Part shown: positions 59,933-64,000 of the stretch, one piece after another | Position numbering within the stretch: the stretch's first letter is position 1 | How the letters are laid out: every line of letters starts with the position of its first letter | Assembly (NCBI RefSeq): GCF_004122095.1 | Contig: NZ_SAWZ01000005.1 | Location: 326,822-390,821 of the forward strand | Length of the DNA stretch: 64,000 nt | Reading direction: 5' to 3' | Origin: Pseudoxanthomonas composti | GTDB lineage: Bacteria; Pseudomonadota; Gammaproteobacteria; Xanthomonadales; Xanthomonadaceae | The notes under the pieces: model-generated | What the model was told of the DNA's origin: nothing | The model's database searches: none | The model's input: the letters and a program-made list of their open reading frames with translations, nothing else | Position numbers and translations under genes: made by a program

Positions 59933-60280
59933 TTATTTGCCCTTGCCTTCGCCCACCACCACGGTGATGTGGCTGGTGCGCTTGAGGATGCGCGTGCCGC
60001 GGCCCTTGGCGCGGGCCATGAAACGCTTCAGCATCGGGCCTTCGTCGACCATGATCGTCGTGACCTTCAGCTCGTCGACGTCGGCGCCCTGGTTGTTCTC
60101 GGCGTTCGCGATGGCCGATTCGACGACCTTCTTGATGAGGGCCGCAGCCTTCTTGTCCGAGAACTTCAGCAGGTTGACGGCGCGTTCGGCCGGCAGACCA
60201 CGGACCTGGTCGGCGACCAGGCGGGCCTTCTGCGGAGAGATGCGCGCGGTGCGCAGGATTGCTTTCGCTTCCATTGTCAT
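59933..60280 (-). CDS. rplV: 50S ribosomal protein L22
   Basis: 115 residues from the first ATG, or 113 from the ATG at 60274 (E. coli 110). Its extended loop near the end ([19 protein letters not shown]) lines the exit tunnel. 6 bp after rpsS. Confidence 0.96.
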   Translation of the reverse strand: MTMEAKAILRTARISPQKARLVADQVRGLPAERAVNLLKFSDKKAAALIKKVVESAIANAENNQGADVDELKVTTIMVDEGPMLKRFMARAKGRGTRILKRTSHITVVVGEGKGK

Positions 60281-60286
60281 CGCCCC

Positions 60287-60562
60287 TTACTTCTTGCCGC
60301 CGGCTTTCTTGTCGCCACCGTGACCCTTGAAGGTCCGGGTGACGGCAAACTCGCCGAGCTTGTGGCCGACCATGTTCTCGTTGACCAGCACCGGAACGTG
60401 GTTCTTGCCGTTATGGATTGCAATGGTATGACCCACCATTTCCGGCAGGATCATGGAGCGACGCGACCAGGTCTTGATCGGGCGCTTGCTGCCGCCGGCG
60501 GCCTCCACCTTCTTGACGAGGTGGTGATCGACGAACGGGCCCTTCTTGAGTGAACGTGCCAT
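60287..60562 (-). CDS. rpsS: 30S ribosomal protein S19
   Basis: 91 residues (E. coli 92). Starts [20 protein letters not shown] and contains [20 protein letters not shown]. Forms the small-subunit head with S13. Confidence 0.97.
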   Translation of the reverse strand: MARSLKKGPFVDHHLVKKVEAAGGSKRPIKTWSRRSMILPEMVGHTIAIHNGKNHVPVLVNENMVGHKLGEFAVTRTFKGHGGDKKAGGKK

Positions 60563-60568
60563 GGTCGA

Positions 60569-61396
60569 TTAGCCCCTACGATCGCGGACGATGAATTGCG
60601 TGGTGCGCTTGTTCTTGCGCGTCTTGTAACCCTTGGTCGGGACACCCCAGGGGGTGACCGGATGCGGATTACCCTGACCGGCCTTGGCCTCACCACCACC
60701 GTGCGGGTGATCCACCGGGTTCATGGCGGCACCGCGGACGGTCGGCCTGACGCCGCGCCAACGCTTGGCACCGGCCTTGCCCAGCTTCTCCAGGCTGTGC
60801 TCGTCGTTGCCGACTTCACCGATGGTGGCGCGGCATTCGATCGGCACCTTGCGCATTTCGCCCGAGCGCAGACGCAGCGTGGCGAAACCCTGCTCACGCG
60901 CGACCAGCTGGACGGCAGCGCCGGCGGCGCGGGCGATCTGGGCGCCCTTGCCCGGCTTCAGCTCGACGCAATGCACCGTCGTACCGACCGGGATGTTGCG
61001 CAGCGGCAGCGAGCTGCCGACCCGGATCGGGGCGTCGGTGCCGGCGATCACCTGATCGCCCGCCTTCAGACCCTTCGGGGCGATGATGTAGCGGCGCTCG
61101 CCGTCGACATAGCACAGCAGGGCGATATGCGCGGTGCGGTTGGGATCGTATTCGATCCGCTCGACCTTGGCCGCGATACCTTCCTTGTCGCGCTTGAAGT
61201 CGATCAGGCGGTAGTGCTGCTTGTGGCCACCACCGATATGACGGGTGGTGATGCGGCCGTGGTGGTTGCGACCACCGGTCTTGCCCTGCTTCTCCAGCAG
61301 CGGGGCGTGCGGAGCACCCTTGTGCAGGTCAGGGGTCACCACGCGAACTGCCGAACGGCGGCCAGCGGAGGTGGGCTTGAATTTCATCAATGGCAT
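60569..61396 (-). CDS. rplB: 50S ribosomal protein L2
   Basis: 275 residues (E. coli 273). The conserved [20 protein letters not shown] and the peptidyl-transferase-proximal [18 protein letters not shown] with the key His are present. 11 bp after rplW. Confidence 0.98.
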   Translation of the reverse strand: MPLMKFKPTSAGRRSAVRVVTPDLHKGAPHAPLLEKQGKTGGRNHHGRITTRHIGGGHKQHYRLIDFKRDKEGIAAKVERIEYDPNRTAHIALLCYVDGERRYIIAPKGLKAGDQVIAGTDAPIRVGSSLPLRNIPVGTTVHCVELKPGKGAQIARAAGAAVQLVAREQGFATLRLRSGEMRKVPIECRATIGEVGNDEHSLEKLGKAGAKRWRGVRPTVRGAAMNPVDHPHGGGEAKAGQGNPHPVTPWGVPTKGYKTRKNKRTTQFIVRDRRG

Positions 61397-61407
61397 GTGG
61401 GTCTACC

Positions 61408-61707
61408 TCAGGCCTTGGCCGACACGTCGATGGCCTGGCCATCGGCCAGACGCACGTACGCCTTGCGCCAGTCGCCACGACGACCATTGCGGTTACGGAA
61501 GGACTTGTTCTTGCCCTTGACGTTGACCACGTTGACCGCCTCGACCTTGACGTCGAACAGCTGCTCGACCGCAGCCTTCACATCGGCCTTGGTGGCATCG
61601 TTCGAGACTTCGAAGACGTATTGATTGGAAACTTCCTGCAGGCGCGCGGTCTTCTCGGAGACGCGCGGCGCACGCAGAACGCTGAAGATTTTCTCGTTGC
61701 TGCTCAT
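61408..61707 (-). CDS. rplW: 50S ribosomal protein L23
   Basis: 99 residues (E. coli 100). Docking site for trigger factor and SRP at the tunnel exit. The ATG at 61707 ([14 protein letters not shown]) overlaps the rplD stop by ATGA and is preferred to the ATG three codons earlier. Confidence 0.96.
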   Translation of the reverse strand: MSSNEKIFSVLRAPRVSEKTARLQEVSNQYVFEVSNDATKADVKAAVEQLFDVKVEAVNVVNVKGKNKSFRNRNGRRGDWRKAYVRLADGQAIDVSAKA

Positions 61708-62309
61708 GCCAGCCATTCCTCGATCTTCTTGACCGCGTCGGCGGTGATGACGACGGTGTCGGCACCGACCAGCGAGGCCGGGTCCAGACCCTGGACGTCA
61801 CGCACTTCGACGTACGGCAGGTTGCGGGCCGACAGGTACAGGTGCTCGGAGGCCTCTTCGGTCACGATCAGCGGACGCTTGCCGGTCTCCAGGCCCTTCA
61901 GCTTGGAGATGAGCGACTTGGTGCTGGTAGCATCCAGGTCGAACGCCTCGACCACGGTCAGGCGACCCTGGCGGTTCAGCTCGGACAGGATGGCCTGCAT
62001 CGCGGCGCGGTACATCTTGCGGTTGACCTTCTGCGCGAAGCTGCGCGGCTTGGCCGCGAAGGTCACGCCGCCACCGACGAAGATCGGAGCGGTCAGGGCG
62101 CCGTGACGTGCACCGCCACCCTTCTGCTTCTTGGACTTCTTGGTGGTGCCGTTGACTTCCGCGCGGGTCTTCTGGGCCTTGGTGCCCGAGCGACCGGCGT
62201 TGCGGTAAGCCACGACGACCTGGTGGATCAGGTCTTCATTGAATTCGCGACCAAACACTTCGTCGGAGACCGACAACTTGTTGGCGCTGCCGTTAATGGC
62301 GAGTTCCAT
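61704..62309 (-). CDS. rplD: 50S ribosomal protein L4
   Basis: 201 residues, as in E. coli. In E. coli L4 also represses the S10 operon by acting on its leader. The central loop [20 protein letters not shown] reaches the exit tunnel. The ATG at 62309 is preferred to one a codon earlier. Confidence 0.97.
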   Translation of the reverse strand: MELAINGSANKLSVSDEVFGREFNEDLIHQVVVAYRNAGRSGTKAQKTRAEVNGTTKKSKKQKGGGARHGALTAPIFVGGGVTFAAKPRSFAQKVNRKMYRAAMQAILSELNRQGRLTVVEAFDLDATSTKSLISKLKGLETGKRPLIVTEEASEHLYLSARNLPYVEVRDVQGLDPASLVGADTVVITADAVKKIEEWLA

Positions 62310-62320
62310 CATCGTTCTCC

Positions 62321-62974
62321 TTAGCCCTTGCTCGCCGGACGCACGATCACGTCGCCACCCGGGGCACCCGGCACGGCACCGCGAACGGCGATCAGGCCGC
62401 GCTCGGCGTCCACGCGGACGACTTCCAGGTTCTGCGTGCTCTGCTGCACGGCGCCCATGTGACCGGACATCTTCTTGCCCGGGAACACGCGGCCCGGCGT
62501 CTGGCGCTGACCCAGCGAACCAGGCGAGCGGTGCGACAGCGAGTTACCGTGGGTGGCGTCACCCATGGTGAAGTTCCAGCGCTTGATCGTGCCCTGGAAG
62601 CCCTTGCCCTTGGTCACGCCCTGGACGTCGACCTTCTGGCCCACCTCGAAGATGTCGGCCTTGATCTCGCCGCCGATGGCGTAGTCACCGATCTTGTCGG
62701 CTTCCACGCGCAGCTCCCACAGGCCACGACCGGCTTCGACCTTGGCCTTGGCCAGGTGACCGGCGACCGGCTTGGTGATCAGCGAGGCGCGACGGGTGCC
62801 CACGGCGACCTGCACGGCGGTGTAGCCGTCGGCTTCGGTGGTCTTGATCTGGGTGATACGGTTCGGGGTCGCTTCGATCAGCGTCACCGGAATGGACTTG
62901 CCGTCCTCGGTGAAAACCCGGGTCATGCCAGCCTTGCGGCCGACGATGCCCAACGAATATTTCTTCGCAGTCAT
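62321..62974 (-). CDS. rplC: 50S ribosomal protein L3
   Basis: 217 residues (E. coli 209). Seen: [20 protein letters not shown], the long-loop [13 protein letters not shown] and the methylated-Gln region [20 protein letters not shown]. 11 bp after rpsJ. Confidence 0.97.
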   Translation of the reverse strand: MTAKKYSLGIVGRKAGMTRVFTEDGKSIPVTLIEATPNRITQIKTTEADGYTAVQVAVGTRRASLITKPVAGHLAKAKVEAGRGLWELRVEADKIGDYAIGGEIKADIFEVGQKVDVQGVTKGKGFQGTIKRWNFTMGDATHGNSLSHRSPGSLGQRQTPGRVFPGKKMSGHMGAVQQSTQNLEVVRVDAERGLIAVRGAVPGAPGGDVIVRPASKG

Positions 62975-62985
62975 GGTCGGTGCCT

Positions 62986-63297
62986 TTAGGTCAGCTTGAT
63001 CTGGACGTCAACGCCAGCCGCCAGCTCGAGCTTCATCAGCGCGTCAACGGTCTTGTCGTTGGGGTCGACGATATCCAGCACGCGCTTGTGGGTGCGGGTC
63101 TCGTACTGGTCGCGCGCGTCCTTGTCGGCGTGCGGCGAAACGAGAATGGTGTAGCGCTCGATCTTGGTCGGCAGCGGGATCGGGCCGCGCACTTGCGCGC
63201 CTGTCCGCTTGGCCGTTTCAACGATCTCGCTGGCCGAGCGGTCGATCAGGCGATGATCGTAAGCTTTCAGCCGGATACGGATCTTTTGGTCCGCCAT
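62986..63297 (-). CDS. rpsJ: 30S ribosomal protein S10
   Basis: 103 residues, as in E. coli; also the NusE antitermination factor. Core [20 protein letters not shown] and [14 protein letters not shown]. First gene of the S10 operon, preceded by a ~170-base leader with its own strong promoter. Confidence 0.98.
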   Translation of the reverse strand: MADQKIRIRLKAYDHRLIDRSASEIVETAKRTGAQVRGPIPLPTKIERYTILVSPHADKDARDQYETRTHKRVLDIVDPNDKTVDALMKLELAAGVDVQIKLT

Positions 63298-63442
63298 GAC
63301 GGGTTTCCTTCGTTAAAGAGCGACGGGCGCGGCCTCTGGGATGCCTTGCCCCGATTAATTCCAGTGCACTGTGGACTCCCCTGCCCCGGCAAGACCTCAC
63401 CGGAACAGGCCCGCAGGCCCTGGGGTTCTTCCTGAAAAACGA

Positions 63443-63466
63443 GGCAGGCCGGTAAGCCGGCCTGCC
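63443..63466 (-). terminator. Promoter-proximal terminator-like hairpin in S10 leader
   Basis: GGCAGGCCGG / CCGGCCTGCC with a four-base loop begins about four bases after the predicted start of the S10 transcript. On the minus strand it is followed by TCGTTTTTC. It looks like an intrinsic terminator inside the leader, so it could work as an attenuator; it could also stop read-through from tuf. Confidence 0.65.
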
Positions 63467-63476
63467 AAGACGGAAA

Positions 63477-63505
63477 AGTATAGAACGCGTTACGGCGTCC
63501 GTCAA
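63477..63505 (-). promoter_or_regulatory. S10 operon promoter
   Basis: On the minus strand TTGACG (63500-63505) and TATACT (63477-63482) are separated by exactly 17 bases. This is the best sigma-70-type promoter in the window. The start would be near 63470, giving a leader of about 170 bases before rpsJ. Confidence 0.85.
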
Positions 63506-63648
63506 CAACCGGACGCCACAATCCGCAGGCATCTGCCTGCGGTCGGTTCACACGCGACTTTCCTGTCTGGCGAACACGAGGCGCTTCCTGCACCTCTTTT
63601 CGCGGTTGGCCGGTCAACCTCCCAGGGGGGACCGGCAGATACAGCATC

Positions 63649-63672
63649 AGGCCCCGGCCGAAACCGGGGCCT
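63649..63672 (-). terminator. Hairpin after tuf
   Basis: AGGCCCCGG / CCGGGGCCT around CCGAAA lies eight bases past the tuf stop. The T-run after it is poor, but GC strength and position make it the probable end of the tuf transcript. Bases 63298-63648 otherwise hold only the S10 promoter and leader. Confidence 0.7.
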
Positions 63673-63679
63673 TCTGATC

Positions 63680-64000
<321 letters not shown>

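Overview
The window reads as chromosomal DNA of a high-GC gammaproteobacterium in the Xanthomonadaceae (Stenotrophomonas / Pseudoxanthomonas / Xanthomonas neighbourhood). Support: the gltX, tdh and ribosomal protein sequences match what I recall of that family almost residue for residue; rpmJ is absent between secY and rpsM; there is an OmpA with a proline hinge; and the intergenic spaces carry palindromic repeats. I saw no phage, insertion sequence, CRISPR array, rRNA or tRNA gene.

Layout. 1-4.6 kb: a marR-MFS pair, a membrane protein, zur and gltX. 4.6-7.7 kb: a Fur-box-preceded TonB-dependent siderophore receptor and lpxH. 8-14 kb (minus): the folC-dedD/SPOR-cvpA-purF series with two extra genes (DUF1851-like, DUF455). 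14-17 kb: the threonine catabolic pair tdh-kbl, an HNH protein and an RsuA-type pseudouridine synthase. 17.8-24 kb: a secreted protein, ompA, fadH, a highly structured intergenic stretch, a SleB-type hydrolase and a GST. 24-32.7 kb: a GH3 beta-glucosidase and the methylcitrate genes prpC, a DUF1003 gene and prpB. Divergent from prpB lies a gene joining a MerR-like DNA-binding domain to a citrate synthase domain with all its catalytic residues; prpE follows.

32.7-39.1 kb: an envelope-type cluster around a divergent promoter. It holds a 45-residue membrane peptide, DUF4178, SPFH-SHOCT and DUF350 on minus, and a membrane-anchored spermidine-synthase-like enzyme plus a twin-arginine FAD oxidoreductase on plus. 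39-49 kb: mdh, ppiB, typA, DUF2127, an amidase lipoprotein, an MscS channel, class II DAHP synthase and dsbB. 49-64 kb (minus): the alpha, spc and S10 ribosomal operons back to the 3' end of tuf at the edge.

How parts work together. The prp genes should feed propionate into methylisocitrate cleavage (activation by PrpE, condensation by PrpC, cleavage by PrpB); no dehydratase (PrpD/AcnD) is present. The HTH-citrate synthase gene has a 29-bp palindrome 9 bp before its start and is the best candidate local regulator. The SPFH/DUF350/DUF4178/aminopropyltransferase/oxidase set looks like a polyamine-linked membrane system of unknown purpose. These two loci are the most novel parts. A third theme is non-coding: GAGGAGT/GAGGAAC heptad inverted repeats at four places and REP-like GTGGGAGCGGCTTCAGCC palindromes at three. 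Start sites were chosen by homology, ribosome binding site and overlap; several (folC, rplV, the membrane protein at 1.8 kb) remain uncertain.
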